Below are positions 32,414-41,532 of a stretch of DNA of 64,000 nt, one piece after another. The notes beneath the pieces were generated by a model. The model had not been told where the DNA came from. It searched no databases and was given only the letters and a program-made list of their open reading frames with translations. The stretch comes from Cronobacter universalis NCTC 9529 (GTDB lineage Bacteria > Pseudomonadota > Gammaproteobacteria > Enterobacterales > Enterobacteriaceae), in assembly GCF_001277175.1 (NCBI RefSeq), contig NZ_CP012257.1, forward strand, positions 3,348,001 through 3,412,000, written 5' to 3'. Each line of letters begins with the position of its first letter. Position 1 is the first letter of the stretch. The translations under genes were made by a program, and so were the position numbers.

Positions 32414-32801
32414 GAACCGAACCTTTACGCTTCAGACGCACCGCGCCAATTAACATTAATATCCAACCGGCCAGAAAACTTACGCCGCCAACCGGCGTAA
32501 CGAAGGCCCATAAATGCAGATGAGAAAGCGCCAGACAATAGAGGCTGCCGCTGAAAAGCACCGTCCCGAGCGCCAGAAAAACGCTGCTCCAGTAAAACCA
32601 GATGCTGATGCGACGCTGCATCGCCACCGCCAGCCCTAAAATCGCCAGCGTATGAAACGCCTGATATTCAAGGCCGGTCTGGATCCAGCCCATCTCCGCA
32701 ACGCCAAGCGTTTTACGTAAGACGTGCGCGCCGAAAGCGCCCAGCGCCACAAAAACAAAGCCACTGATTGAGGCAAAAATCAGCATAAAACGGCTGGTCA
32801 T
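32406..32801 (-). CDS. ygdD: DUF423 inner-membrane protein YgdD
   Basis: This small protein of 131 residues has four predicted transmembrane helices (about residues 5-25, 45-62, 68-88 and 98-118) and the conserved [10 protein letters not shown] and FHTLAILGL segments of the DUF423 family. The function is unknown. It lies between gcvA and rlmM on one strand, 45 bp after gcvA, and overlaps rlmM by 8 bp. Confidence 0.92.
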   Translation of the reverse strand: MTSRFMLIFASISGFVFVALGAFGAHVLRKTLGVAEMGWIQTGLEYQAFHTLAILGLAVAMQRRISIWFYWSSVFLALGTVLFSGSLYCLALSHLHLWAFVTPVGGVSFLAGWILMLIGAVRLKRKGSVHE

Positions 32802-32846
32802 GATGTAACCCTACAGTAAGGCGCGATAACGTCGCGCGAATCATCG

Positions 32847-33764
32847 TTATTGTTCATAGCGAAAACGGAATTTTTCTTGCTCGCTCGCCGCTTTCGCCAG
32901 TATCCATTGTCGAAAGGCCGCTATTTTACCCAGTTCTGCCTGGCTGTCATGACAAACCAGGTAAAAAGCGTTTTTACTCACCAGCACATCGTTGAACGGG
33001 CAGACCAGGCGGCCCGCTTCGATCTCCGACTGCGCCATGACATTATTGGCCAGCGCCACGCCCTGACCGTGGATAGCGGCCTGCAGCACCATGGCGCTGT
33101 GGCTGAAAATCGGTCCTTGCTGGACATTAATATGGTTGAGACCGAGCTGGCGCGTATAAGTTTGCCAGTCGCGGCGCGAGGCGTCATGCAGAAGCGTATG
33201 GCGGGCTAAATCCTCCGGCGCCTTTAACGGCTTTTCGCCAGTGAGCAGCAGCGGCGAACAGACCGGCAGCAGATACTCCGCATAAAGCTTTTCCACCCGC
33301 AGCCCCGGCCAGTTGCCGCGGCCGTAAAAAATCGCCACGTCCACGTCGTCGGCAAGCTTATCTTCCTGCCGGTCCACCGCCTGGATACGCACGTCGATGC
33401 CCGGCCAGCTGCTGTTAAAACTGGAGAGTCGGGGGACCAGCCAGTGAATAGCGAAACTCGGCAGCAGGCTAACCGTCAACGCGCCTTTCGCGCTGCGCGC
33501 CTGGAGTTTGCGCGTCGCTTCCGTCAGCTGTGAGAAAATCTCTTTAATATCCTGGAAATAGCTCTGTCCCTCTTCCGTTAACAGAAGAGAACGGTTGCGT
33601 CGGCGGAATAACTTCAGCCCGAGGAAATCTTCTAACGATTTTATCTGGTGGCTGACGGCAGCCTGGGTGACAAAGAGCTCTTCGGCAGCTTTTGTGAAGC
33701 TTAAATGGCGCGCGGCGGCATCAAAAACACGTAATGCGTTTAACGGCGGTAATCGCTTGGACAT
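32847..33764 (-). CDS. gcvA: LysR-type regulator GcvA
   Basis: The 305-residue regulator controls the glycine cleavage operon gcvTHP (activated with glycine, repressed with GcvR) and activates gcvB. The N-terminal winged helix (residues 1-60, LSFTKAAEELFVTQAAVSHQIKSLE is the HTH split across two helices) is followed by a substrate-binding domain. It is divergent from gcvB, with its start 127 bp from the gcvB transcription start, so one intergenic region can serve both genes, including autoregulation. Confidence 0.97.
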   Translation of the reverse strand: MSKRLPPLNALRVFDAAARHLSFTKAAEELFVTQAAVSHQIKSLEDFLGLKLFRRRNRSLLLTEEGQSYFQDIKEIFSQLTEATRKLQARSAKGALTVSLLPSFAIHWLVPRLSSFNSSWPGIDVRIQAVDRQEDKLADDVDVAIFYGRGNWPGLRVEKLYAEYLLPVCSPLLLTGEKPLKAPEDLARHTLLHDASRRDWQTYTRQLGLNHINVQQGPIFSHSAMVLQAAIHGQGVALANNVMAQSEIEAGRLVCPFNDVLVSKNAFYLVCHDSQAELGKIAAFRQWILAKAASEQEKFRFRYEQ

Positions 33765-33856
33765 GATGTTTGGCTTATGTGTAAATGCGTATTAACAAAC
33801 GAGAAACAAGTCGTCACCCATTAGTTTTTTTTATCTGAGCCATTATAATTTGTCCG

Positions 33857-33885
33857 TTGAGGTTACACCAGCAAATACCTATAGT
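33857..33885 (+). promoter_or_regulatory. gcvB promoter
   Basis: TTGAGG (33857-33862), 17-bp spacer, TATAGT (33880-33885), six bases before the RNA start at 33892. GcvA is expected to bind upstream, in the gap toward gcvA. Confidence 0.85.
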
Positions 33886-33891
33886 GGCGGC

Positions 33892-34093
33892 ACTTCCTGA
33901 GCCGGAACGAAAAGTCTTTAGGAATGAGAGTTCTGGAGGGCTTTTGGCTTACGGTTGTGATGTTGTGTTGTTGTGTTTGCATTTGGTCTGCGATTCAGAC
34001 CATCGTAGCTAAGCTACTCTTTCACTTCCTGTACATTTACCCTGTCTGTCCATAGTGATTAATGTAGCACCGCACTTTGCGGTGCTTTTTTTT
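33892..34093 (+). ncRNA. gcvB: GcvB small RNA
   Basis: A 202-nt Hfq-dependent RNA that represses many amino-acid and peptide transporter mRNAs. It begins ACTTCCTGAGCCGGAACG and contains the GU-rich seed region R1 (GGTTGTGATGTTGTG followed by TTGTTGTGTTTGC), the CATTTACCCTGTCTGTCC segment and a final terminator. These parts match E. coli and Salmonella GcvB as I recall them; the stretch at about 33912-33945 differs. Position, divergent from gcvA and upstream of ygdI, is also conserved. Confidence 0.95.
34067..34093 (+). terminator. gcvB terminator
   Basis: GCACCGC-ACTTT-GCGGTGC hairpin followed by T8. It ends 15 bases before the convergent ygdI stop codon. Confidence 0.93.
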
Positions 34094-34108
34094 GCCTGCG
34101 CGAGTCGA

Positions 34109-34336
34109 TTATTTCTCCAGCGCAACCATCTCTTTCACGTCGGTACGGTTGATCTGCTGCTGATTACCGTTGGCGTCTTTATATTTAATCATACCGGTAT
34201 CGTCATCGGTTTTCGGTTTCCCGTCGGTCACGATAGAACGGCCGTCATTGGTATGCATTACATAGTTAGGACCGGAACAAGCGCTCAGAGCAAAAGTCAT
34301 CATGCATGCTGATACTACAGCGGCAAGTTTATTCAT
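34109..34336 (-). CDS. ygdI: YgdI/YgdR family lipoprotein
   Basis: A 75-residue small lipoprotein: signal peptide MNKLAAVVSACMMTFALSAC with the lipobox LSAC (Cys20 lipidated). The mature part is a compact SH3-like DUF903 domain (NYVMHTNDGRSIVTDGKP, then KYKDANGNQQQINRTDV). The function is unknown. It is a paralog of the protein at 62150, which lies 28 kb away in the same window. Confidence 0.93.
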   Translation of the reverse strand: MNKLAAVVSACMMTFALSACSGPNYVMHTNDGRSIVTDGKPKTDDDTGMIKYKDANGNQQQINRTDVKEMVALEK

Positions 34337-34528
34337 GGTTCTTCTCCTTTAGAGTTTAATGCTATGTAAACTTCGTCTGCTAACAGGCTGAAATATTCAC
34401 CTAACACTATTCAGCATAACCTGCTTTCTGCCGTTTGCCAGAATAAACAGACTTATCCGATGGTTATCAATAACCTTGTTTAAGGACACCAAATGGGCCA
34501 CGATCGAAGGACTGGAAAGAGGAGTATC

Positions 34529-35734
34529 ATGAAAGTATTCAGTCCCGCCCAATTTCGCGCGCAGTTTCCTGCGCTTCGTGATGCAGGCGTCTATCTCGAC
34601 AGCGCCGCCACGGCGCTAAAACCGCAGCCGGTCATTGACGCCAGCCAGCAGTTCTATTCACTGAGCGCCGGGAATGTGCATCGCAGCCAGTTCGCCGAAG
34701 CGCAGCGCCTTACCGAACGATACGAGGCCGCCCGTGGCAGCGTCGCACGGTTAATCAACGCGCCCGACAGCCGCGATATCGTCTGGACGCGCGGCACCAC
34801 CGAATCCATCAATCTCATCGCCCAGTGCTATGCGCGTCCGCGCCTGAAGCCGGGCGATGAGATTATCGTCAGCGAAGCCGAGCATCACGCCAATCTGGTG
34901 CCGTGGCTGATGGTGGCGGAGCAGACCGGCGCGAAAATCGTGAAACTGCCGCTTGGCGCCGATCGCCTGCCGGATGTCGCATTGCTCCCCACGCTTATCA
35001 ATGAGCGCACATTCCTGCTGGCGCTGGGCCAGATGTCCAACGTCACCGGCGGCTGCCCCGATCTCGCCGAAGCGATTGCGAAAGTTCATGCCGCCGGCGC
35101 GGTGGTGGTGGTGGATGGCGCGCAGGGCGTGGTTCACTGCCCGCCGGACGTCCAGCAACTGGATATCGATTTTTACGCTTTCTCCGGCCACAAGCTTTAT
35201 GGCCCGACCGGCATCGGCGCGCTGTATGGCAAAACCGACCTGCTGGCGCAGATGTCGCCGTGGCTGGGCGGCGGTAAAATGGTGACTGAAGTCTCCTTCG
35301 AGGGCTTTAAAACGCAGCCGGTGCCGTACCGCTTTGAAGCGGGCACGCCCAATGTCGCGGGCGTGATCGGCCTTAGCGCCGCGCTCGCCTGGCTTGAGGA
35401 TATCGATCTGGCGAAAGCCGAAAGCTACAGCCGCGGACTCGCAACGCTTGCCGAGGCGGAACTCGCGAAACGCCCTGGCTTTCGCTCGTTTCGCTGTCAG
35501 GATTCCAGCCTGCTGGCGTTTGATTTCGCAGGCGTGCACCACAGCGATCTGGTAACGCTGCTGGCGGAGTCCGGCATCGCGCTGCGCGCCGGCCAGCACT
35601 GCGCCCAGCCGCTGCTGGCGGCGCTTGGCGTCAGCGGCACGCTGCGCGCCTCTTTCGCGCCCTATAATACGCAAGGCGACGTCGAGGCGCTGATCGCCGC
35701 CATCGACCGCGCGCTGGACATACTGGTGGATTAA
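34529..35734 (+). CDS. csdA: Cysteine desulfurase CsdA (cysteine sulfinate desulfinase)
   Basis: The 401-residue PLP enzyme removes sulfur (or sulfinate or selenium) from cysteine as a persulfide on Cys358 (RAGQHCAQPLL). The PLP lysine lies in FSGHKLYGPTGIG. It works with CsdE, encoded immediately downstream, and with TcdA in the CSD sulfur system. The start at 34529 follows AGAGGAG and gives MKVFSPAQFRAQFPALR; the frame is open to 34493. Length equals E. coli CsdA. Confidence 0.97.
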   Translation: MKVFSPAQFRAQFPALRDAGVYLDSAATALKPQPVIDASQQFYSLSAGNVHRSQFAEAQRLTERYEAARGSVARLINAPDSRDIVWTRGTTESINLIAQCYARPRLKPGDEIIVSEAEHHANLVPWLMVAEQTGAKIVKLPLGADRLPDVALLPTLINERTFLLALGQMSNVTGGCPDLAEAIAKVHAAGAVVVVDGAQGVVHCPPDVQQLDIDFYAFSGHKLYGPTGIGALYGKTDLLAQMSPWLGGGKMVTEVSFEGFKTQPVPYRFEAGTPNVAGVIGLSAALAWLEDIDLAKAESYSRGLATLAEAELAKRPGFRSFRCQDSSLLAFDFAGVHHSDLVTLLAESGIALRAGQHCAQPLLAALGVSGTLRASFAPYNTQGDVEALIAAIDRALDILVD

Positions 35735-36178
35735 ATGACGACTGCTTACCTGGCCGGGCATCCGTTCGGCGCTTCGATTACCCCTGACACGCTGCGTGAG
35801 ACGTTTGGCCCGCTCACCCAGTGGGAAGATAAATATCGCCAGTTGATTCTGCTCGGCAAACAACTTCCGGCGCTGCCGGAGGAATTAAAGCAAGAAGCGC
35901 AGGAGATACCCGGCTGTGAAAACCGGGTCTGGCTCGGCTATGTAAAGCGCCCCGACGGCGGGCTGCACTTCTATGGCGATAGCGAGGGGCGCATCGTGCG
36001 CGGGTTGCTGGCGGTGTTGCTCACCACCGTGGAAGGCAAAACGCCGCAGGAGCTTCAGGAACACTCTCCGCTGGCGTTATTTGACGAGTTAGGGCTGCGC
36101 GCCCAGCTTAGCGCATCGCGCAGCCACGGCCTGGCGGCGCTGGCGCAGGCGATACAGGACGCCGCCCGCAAGGCCTGA
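35735..36178 (+). CDS. csdE: Sulfur acceptor protein CsdE
   Basis: The 147-residue SufE-like protein takes the persulfide from CsdA on Cys61 ([14 protein letters not shown]), the conserved acceptor. It starts with the ATG directly after the csdA stop codon, and its own stop abuts the tcdA stop on the other strand. The tight packing supports coordinated action of CsdA, CsdE and TcdA. Confidence 0.97.
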   Translation: MTTAYLAGHPFGASITPDTLRETFGPLTQWEDKYRQLILLGKQLPALPEELKQEAQEIPGCENRVWLGYVKRPDGGLHFYGDSEGRIVRGLLAVLLTTVEGKTPQELQEHSPLALFDELGLRAQLSASRSHGLAALAQAIQDAARKA

Positions 36179-36988
36179 TTACACAGCGCCGCGCGCCGCT
36201 TTCGCCATCATCTTCTTCAGCGCGTGCGACACCGCCACAAAACCAAACGTGGCGGTCACCATCGTGGCCGCGCCAAAGCCAGAAGCGCAGTCCATGCGCT
36301 TCGGCCCTTCCGCCGTGCTTTTCATGGCGCATACCGAGCCGTCAGCCTGGGGATATACCAGCGCCTCGGTGGAGAAAACGCAGTCCACGCCAAGCTTCCC
36401 TTTGCTGTTTTTCACCACGCCGAAGTCGCTTTTCAGCCGCTCGCGCAGTTTCGCGGCCAGCGGGTCCTGAATCGTTTTGGCGAGATCGACCACCTGGATC
36501 TGCGTCGGATCGGTCTGCCCGCCCGCGCCGCCGGTGGTCACCAGCGGAATTTTGTTGCGGCGGCAGTACGCAATCAGCGCTGCCTTTGGCCGCACGCTGT
36601 CGATAGCGTCGATGACATAGCTAAACCCGGCGTTCATATATTGCGCCACATTATCAACGGTGACGAAATCATCCACCACGATGATGCTGCACTCCGGGTT
36701 GATCTGCCGAATACGCTCGGCCATGACCTCGGATTTCGCCTGCCCGACCGTGTCGCGCAGCGCATGGATCTGACGATTGGTATTGGTGACGCAGACGTCA
36801 TCCATATCAATAAGCGTAATCGCGCCGATACCGGTGCGCGCCAGCGCTTCCGCGGCCCATGAACCGACGCCGCCGATGCCCACCACGCAGACATGCGCGT
36901 CGGCAAAAAGCTGCAACGCCGCTTCGCCATATAAACGGGCCGTGCCGCCAAAGCGGCTGCGCCAGGCGTCTGTGATAACTACAGCCAT
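36179..36988 (-). CDS. tcdA: tRNA threonylcarbamoyladenosine dehydratase
   Basis: The 269-residue E1-like protein (CsdL) uses ATP to cyclise t6A37 to ct6A37 in ANN-decoding tRNAs. The Rossmann ATP site VVGIGGVGSWAAEALARTG lies near residues 34-52, followed by DMDDVCVTNTNRQ. The C-terminus is hydrophobic. It converges on csdA-csdE without an intergenic gap; the CSD proteins interact with it in E. coli and aid the reaction. Confidence 0.96.
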   Translation of the reverse strand: MAVVITDAWRSRFGGTARLYGEAALQLFADAHVCVVGIGGVGSWAAEALARTGIGAITLIDMDDVCVTNTNRQIHALRDTVGQAKSEVMAERIRQINPECSIIVVDDFVTVDNVAQYMNAGFSYVIDAIDSVRPKAALIAYCRRNKIPLVTTGGAGGQTDPTQIQVVDLAKTIQDPLAAKLRERLKSDFGVVKNSKGKLGVDCVFSTEALVYPQADGSVCAMKSTAEGPKRMDCASGFGAATMVTATFGFVAVSHALKKMMAKAARGAV

Positions 36989-37001
36989 AAAACCTCAGAT
37001 A

Positions 37002-37031
37002 TAAAAAGGGTGAGAGTTTTCCCTCACCCTT
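37002..37031 (-). terminator. Hairpin terminator in the tcdA upstream region
   Basis: AAGGGTGAG/CTCACCCTT stem with an 8-base loop, followed on the reverse strand by TTTATA. It lies just upstream of tcdA and beyond the mltA stop (mltA also reads left), so it most likely ends the mltA transcript. Confidence 0.8.
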
Positions 37032-37097
37032 GCTCAGTAATCCGCAGGCCCGGCTGGCGTTACGCCGCCGGACGACAGGATGCTCAGAATAGCATAA

Positions 37098-38195
37098 TCA
37101 GCCGCTGAACACGTTGCCGGCGCCCGGCGCGGTTTTCAGCACCCAGACGCGGCCGTAGTGATTATACCAGCCTGCGCGGTGACCGGCGTCCGGGCCGATG
37201 CCCTGATAAATATCGAAATGCTGGCCTTTAATCGCGCCGCCGACATCCAGCGCCACCATCAGCCTGAGCTCATATTGTCCGTTGAACTTGCCGTTATTGT
37301 CCAGCAGCGGCACTTCCGCCAGCAGCGTGGTGCCGGCCGGAATAATCGAGCGGTCAGACGCCACCGACGCGCGGCCAATCAGCGGCACGCCGCTTGCGCC
37401 TTTCACCGGCGCGTAATTCTGCGGCTTAAAGAAGACAAAGGACGGGTTCTCTTCCAGCAGCGCGCGCACTTCCTGCTCGCTGTGGGTTTCGCCCCAGTGG
37501 CGAATCGCCTGCATCGACATATCTTCACGCTTCACCTCGCCGCGATCGATAAGCACCTTGCCGATGCTGCGATACGGATGGCCGTTTTTCCCGGCATAGG
37601 CGAAGAAGTTCAGCGGGCGACCGTCGCCGAAATCGATATAGCCGCTGCCCTGCACATCCATAATGAAGTTATCCATCAGCGAGTTGCTGTATGCCAGCAC
37701 GTAGTTATCGCTGAGCGCGCCGGAATAAATCTCGGCGCGCGACGGCAGGCGTCCGCGTTTTGGCGGCATACGGTAAATCGGGTACTGGAATTCGCCCTGA
37801 CGGGTATAGCGCGCCTGCACCACCGGCGTGTAGTAGCCGGTAAACTGGACGTTGCCGTAATTATCCGCCCCTTCCATCTGCCAGGCATCGATGCCAAACT
37901 GGCGCAGCGAGCGGGTATCGCCACCGGCGCGCAGCCACTCCTGCACGGCGTTATAGACGCTGCTTTGAGAGCCAAAAAGACGCGGCGAGGCGCTGCGAAT
38001 GGCCGCGACCTGCTCGGAGAAATCTCCGGCGTTAATGGGGGCGCCAACGGCGTCCGGCTGGTTTACCAGCGAAAACGGCTGCGTAAATTTGCCGTCTTTA
38101 TATTGCTGACCGCGATCGGTCGGTTTGGAGGAACAGGCGGAAAGCAGCGCGATCATCGCCCCTGCCGCCAGATATTTTGCCCAACGTCCTTTCAT
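37098..38195 (-). CDS. mltA: Membrane-bound lytic murein transglycosylase A
   Basis: The 365-residue outer-membrane lipoprotein cleaves glycan strands to 1,6-anhydromuropeptides. Its signal peptide ends in the lipobox LLSAC (MKGRWAKYLAAGAMIALLSAC), with the lipidated cysteine at 21. The double-psi barrel and MltA domain show the catalytic aspartate region near the C-terminus (GQHFDIYQGIG and RAGWYNHYGRVWVL). The start at 38195 gives the E. coli length; the frame is open to 38261. The initiator tRNAs lie 200 bp upstream on the other strand. Confidence 0.97.
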   Translation of the reverse strand: MKGRWAKYLAAGAMIALLSACSSKPTDRGQQYKDGKFTQPFSLVNQPDAVGAPINAGDFSEQVAAIRSASPRLFGSQSSVYNAVQEWLRAGGDTRSLRQFGIDAWQMEGADNYGNVQFTGYYTPVVQARYTRQGEFQYPIYRMPPKRGRLPSRAEIYSGALSDNYVLAYSNSLMDNFIMDVQGSGYIDFGDGRPLNFFAYAGKNGHPYRSIGKVLIDRGEVKREDMSMQAIRHWGETHSEQEVRALLEENPSFVFFKPQNYAPVKGASGVPLIGRASVASDRSIIPAGTTLLAEVPLLDNNGKFNGQYELRLMVALDVGGAIKGQHFDIYQGIGPDAGHRAGWYNHYGRVWVLKTAPGAGNVFSG

Positions 38196-38357
38196 GACTC
38201 TCTCCGCTATTGCGCTGTCCGCAGGCGAAGATAGCAAACCGGCGCTCGCAAGGAAACGCATAAGCCCTTTCAGACAGGCAACGGGATTAAAGAATCATCA
38301 AGGCGGATGATATTTCAGCAAGCTGACGCCGATTCAGCTTATTGTTTTAAAAAAAGG

Positions 38358-38385
38358 TTGCATCGAAAGCTCAGCGGAGTATAGT
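38358..38385 (+). promoter_or_regulatory. Promoter of the initiator tRNA operon
   Basis: TTGCAT (38358-38363), 16-bp spacer and TATAGT (38380-38385), followed by a GCGC discriminator, which is typical of stable RNA promoters under stringent control. Confidence 0.8.
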
Positions 38386-38398
38386 GCGCATCCACGGA

Positions 38399-38475
<77 letters not shown>

Positions 38476-38516
38476 ATTAACGCGCACGGCGCGACAATGT
38501 GAAGAAGTAAGACGGA

Positions 38517-38593
<77 letters not shown>

Positions 38594-38601
38594 ATAAAAT
38601 G

Positions 38602-38625
38602 AACACCCTGACGGGTGTTTTTTTA
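38602..38625 (+). terminator. Terminator of the initiator tRNA operon
   Basis: ACACCC-TGAC-GGGTGT stem followed by T7. Confidence 0.9.
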
Positions 38626-38683
38626 TGTCCGCAATTCAGCTATTCCCCTGTATCACTCTGTCCCGGTAAGGCAAAAAGGCGCG

Positions 38684-39937
38684 TTATCCGCGCCTTGCCA
38701 GCGTCCCGCCATCGGCGAAATACGCTTTGATCCCTGCCAGAATCGACTCCGCCACTTCCTGCTGAAAGGCCGCGGTGCGAAGTTTACGCTCTTCATCTTC
38801 GTTACTGATAAACGCGGTTTCAACCAGAATCGACGGAATATCCGGCGCTTTCAGTACCGCGAAGCCCGCCTGATCCACTTTATTCTTATGCAGTTTGTTC
38901 ACCTGCCCGAGGCGTCCTAACACTTCTTTGCCGAATTTCAGGCTGTCGGAAATCGTCAGCGACTGCACCATGTCAAACATGGTGTGATCAAGATAAACGT
39001 CCCCGCTTTTACTCACGCCCCCCACCAGGTCAGCGGCGTTCTGGGTTTGCGCCAGGTATTTCGCGGCCGTACTGGTCGCGCCTTTGGTCGAGAGCGCAAA
39101 AACGGACGAACCGCGCGCGGCGCGGCTGGTAAAGGCATCCGCGTGAATTGACACAAACAGGTCGGCGCGCTGCTTCTGAGCCTTCGCTACACGCACTTTC
39201 AGCGGAATAAAAATATCTTCATTGCGCGTCATGAGCGCCTTCATATTGGCTTCGCGTTCAATCAGCGCGCGCAGGCGGCGGGCGATTTGCAGCACCACGT
39301 CTTTCTCACGCGTCTTATGTTTGCCAATCGCGCCGGGGTCTTCGCCGCCGTGACCGGGGTCAATCATAATGACAATCGGACGATCGCGCCCCGCTTTGCC
39401 CGGCTGCGGCCCGCTGGTCGCGGGCGGTACCTGTTTATCCAGCTCGCCCTTGTTGTAATCCTCAAGCAGCGCCAGCAGCGGATCCTGCTCGTTAGTGCCG
39501 TTGGCCGGGTAGAGATCGATAACCAGACGTTCGCGGAACTCAGCGACCGGCGCCAGCGCAAACAGATGCGGCGTAACGTTTTTCTTCAGCTCAAACACCA
39601 TGCGCACGGTTTTCGGGTCAAACTGACCGACGCGGGCGGATTTAATGAAAGGATCGTCGACGCGGATCTGGTTGCCCACGCCTTTCAGTACCGCGTTCAG
39701 ATTGACGCCTTCGAGATCCACCACGATGCGTTCCGGGTTACTCAGCGCAAACTGGCGATACTTCAGTACACGGTTAGATTCCAGCGTCACGCGGGTATAG
39801 GCGGAAGCCGGCCAGACGCGCACCGCGATAACCTGGCCCGACGCAGCCAGGCCCGCCTGGCTGACGCTCAATAACCACATCGCCCCCGCGCCCTGTAACA
39901 GCTGGCGACGACTAAAAAGATGACTGGAACCTGACAT
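38684..39937 (-). CDS. amiC: N-acetylmuramoyl-L-alanine amidase AmiC
   Basis: The 417-residue periplasmic septal amidase splits daughter-cell peptidoglycan when activated by NlpD. It starts with a Tat signal peptide carrying [15 protein letters not shown]. An AMIN domain (~residues 35-135), a proline-rich linker, and an Amidase_3 domain follow; zinc-ligand motifs [10 protein letters not shown] and FVSIHADAF are present. The start at 39937 gives [11 protein letters not shown]; the frame is open to 39952. It is divergent from argA. Confidence 0.98.
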   Translation of the reverse strand: MSGSSHLFSRRQLLQGAGAMWLLSVSQAGLAASGQVIAVRVWPASAYTRVTLESNRVLKYRQFALSNPERIVVDLEGVNLNAVLKGVGNQIRVDDPFIKSARVGQFDPKTVRMVFELKKNVTPHLFALAPVAEFRERLVIDLYPANGTNEQDPLLALLEDYNKGELDKQVPPATSGPQPGKAGRDRPIVIMIDPGHGGEDPGAIGKHKTREKDVVLQIARRLRALIEREANMKALMTRNEDIFIPLKVRVAKAQKQRADLFVSIHADAFTSRAARGSSVFALSTKGATSTAAKYLAQTQNAADLVGGVSKSGDVYLDHTMFDMVQSLTISDSLKFGKEVLGRLGQVNKLHKNKVDQAGFAVLKAPDIPSILVETAFISNEDEERKLRTAAFQQEVAESILAGIKAYFADGGTLARRG

Positions 39938-40113
39938 GCCACTCCCGAGCATTAATGCGAATAACTCAACTTACGACCAAAATGGCCAAAAACTTTAGCG
40001 AATGGTATCGGAACTGTCATCTATAAAAGGGTAAACAAATGCCTTTGAACGTAGGCGTTCGCGGTAATGACGCGTCGCCGCCATAAAATTGCCACTTGCG
40101 TATGGGATAATAA

Positions 40114-40152
40114 AAGAATAAAAATACACAAATTACGAATAACCATTCACTG
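40114..40152 (+). promoter_or_regulatory. Two tandem ARG boxes upstream of argA
   Basis: Two 18-bp ArgR half-operators lie with centres 21 bp apart (3-bp gap), the standard spacing for an ArgR hexamer. Box 1 has the core GAATAAAAATACA at 40116-40128; box 2 has GAATAACCATTCA at 40137-40149. They end just before the argA ribosome binding site, so arginine should repress argA. Confidence 0.8.
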
Positions 40153-40164
40153 AGAGGTTTTGCC

Positions 40165-41496
40165 GTGGTGAAGGAGCGTCGAACTGAACTGGTCCAGGGA
40201 TTCCGCCATTCTGTTCCCTATATTAATGCCCATCGGGGCAAAACGTTTGTCATCATGCTTGGCGGCGAGGCTATTGAGCATGAAAACTTTTCCAGTATCG
40301 TCAACGATATAGGTCTTCTTCATAGCCTCGGCATCCGCCTGGTGGTGGTCTATGGCGCGCGTCCGCAAATCGACGCCAACCTTGCCGAACATCACCACGA
40401 GCCGGTTTATCACAAGCACACCCGCGTCACCGACGCCAAAACGCTGGAGCTGGTAAAGCAGGCCGCCGGGTTGCTGCAGCTCGATATCACCGCTCGTCTG
40501 TCGATGAGCCTCGGCAACACGCCGCTGCAGGGCGCGCATATTAATGTGGTGAGCGGCAACTTTATCATCGCGCAGCCGCTCGGCGTGGATGACGGCGTCG
40601 ATTACTGCCACAGCGGGCGCATTCGCCGCATCGATGAAGACGCTATTCACCGCCAGCTCGACAGCGGCGCTATCGTGCTGCTCGGGCCGGTGGCGGTATC
40701 GGTGACGGGCGAGAGCTTTAACCTGACCTCAGAAGAAGTCGCCACCCAGCTTGCCATCAAACTCAAGGCCGAGAAGATGATCGGGTTCTGCTCGTCGCAG
40801 GGTGTAATGAGCGATGACGGCGATATTATTTCCGAGCTGTTCCCGAACGAGGCGCAGGCGCGTCTTGATACGCTGGAAGCCGCCGGCGATTACCACTCCG
40901 GCACCGTGCGTTTTCTGCGCGGCGCGGTAAAAGCCTGCCGCAGCGGCGTGCGTCGCTGCCACCTTATCAGCTATCAGGAAGATGGCGCGCTGCTGCAGGA
41001 GCTGTTCTCCCGCGACGGTATCGGCACGCAGATTGTGATGGAGAGCGCCGAGCAGATCCGCCGCGCCACCATTAATGACATCGGCGGCATTCTGGAGCTT
41101 ATCCGGCCGCTCGAGCAGCAGGGTATTCTGGTGCGCCGCTCGCGCGAACAGCTGGAGATGGAGATCGATAAATTCACGATTATCCAGCGCGATAACCTGA
41201 CTATCGCCTGCGCCGCGCTCTATCCGTTCCCGGAAGAGAAAATTGGCGAGATGGCGTGCGTGGCAGTGCATCCGGATTACCGCAGTTCAGCGCGCGGCGA
41301 AGTGCTGTTGCAGCGCATCGCCACCCAGGCCAAACAGATGGGCTTATCCAAACTGTTTGTGCTTACTACACGCAGCATTCACTGGTTCCAGGAGCGCGGA
41401 TTCGCGCCGGTGGATATCGACCTGCTGCCCGAAAGCAAAAAACAGATGTACAACTACCAGCGCCGCTCGAAGGTGCTGATGGCGGATTTAACCTGA
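40165..41496 (+). CDS. argA: Amino-acid N-acetyltransferase (N-acetylglutamate synthase)
   Basis: The 443-residue enzyme makes N-acetylglutamate from glutamate and acetyl-CoA, the first and arginine-feedback-inhibited step of arginine synthesis. An amino-acid-kinase-like domain (residues ~1-285, [14 protein letters not shown]) is joined to a C-terminal GNAT domain (~295-440, with [18 protein letters not shown], the acetyl-CoA site). It starts with GTG at 40165 after TGAGAGG. Two ARG boxes overlap the leader. It is divergent from amiC and convergent with recD. Confidence 0.98.
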   Translation: MVKERRTELVQGFRHSVPYINAHRGKTFVIMLGGEAIEHENFSSIVNDIGLLHSLGIRLVVVYGARPQIDANLAEHHHEPVYHKHTRVTDAKTLELVKQAAGLLQLDITARLSMSLGNTPLQGAHINVVSGNFIIAQPLGVDDGVDYCHSGRIRRIDEDAIHRQLDSGAIVLLGPVAVSVTGESFNLTSEEVATQLAIKLKAEKMIGFCSSQGVMSDDGDIISELFPNEAQARLDTLEAAGDYHSGTVRFLRGAVKACRSGVRRCHLISYQEDGALLQELFSRDGIGTQIVMESAEQIRRATINDIGGILELIRPLEQQGILVRRSREQLEMEIDKFTIIQRDNLTIACAALYPFPEEKIGEMACVAVHPDYRSSARGEVLLQRIATQAKQMGLSKLFVLTTRSIHWFQERGFAPVDIDLLPESKKQMYNYQRRSKVLMADLT

Positions 41497-41532
41497 CAGC
41501 CCTGCTGCGGCCTGGCCATCGCCGGGCCGCGT

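Noticed and set aside
34751..35863. 370-codon frame antisense to csdA
   Set aside because: Fully covered by csdA with its catalytic residues; no domain in the antisense peptide.
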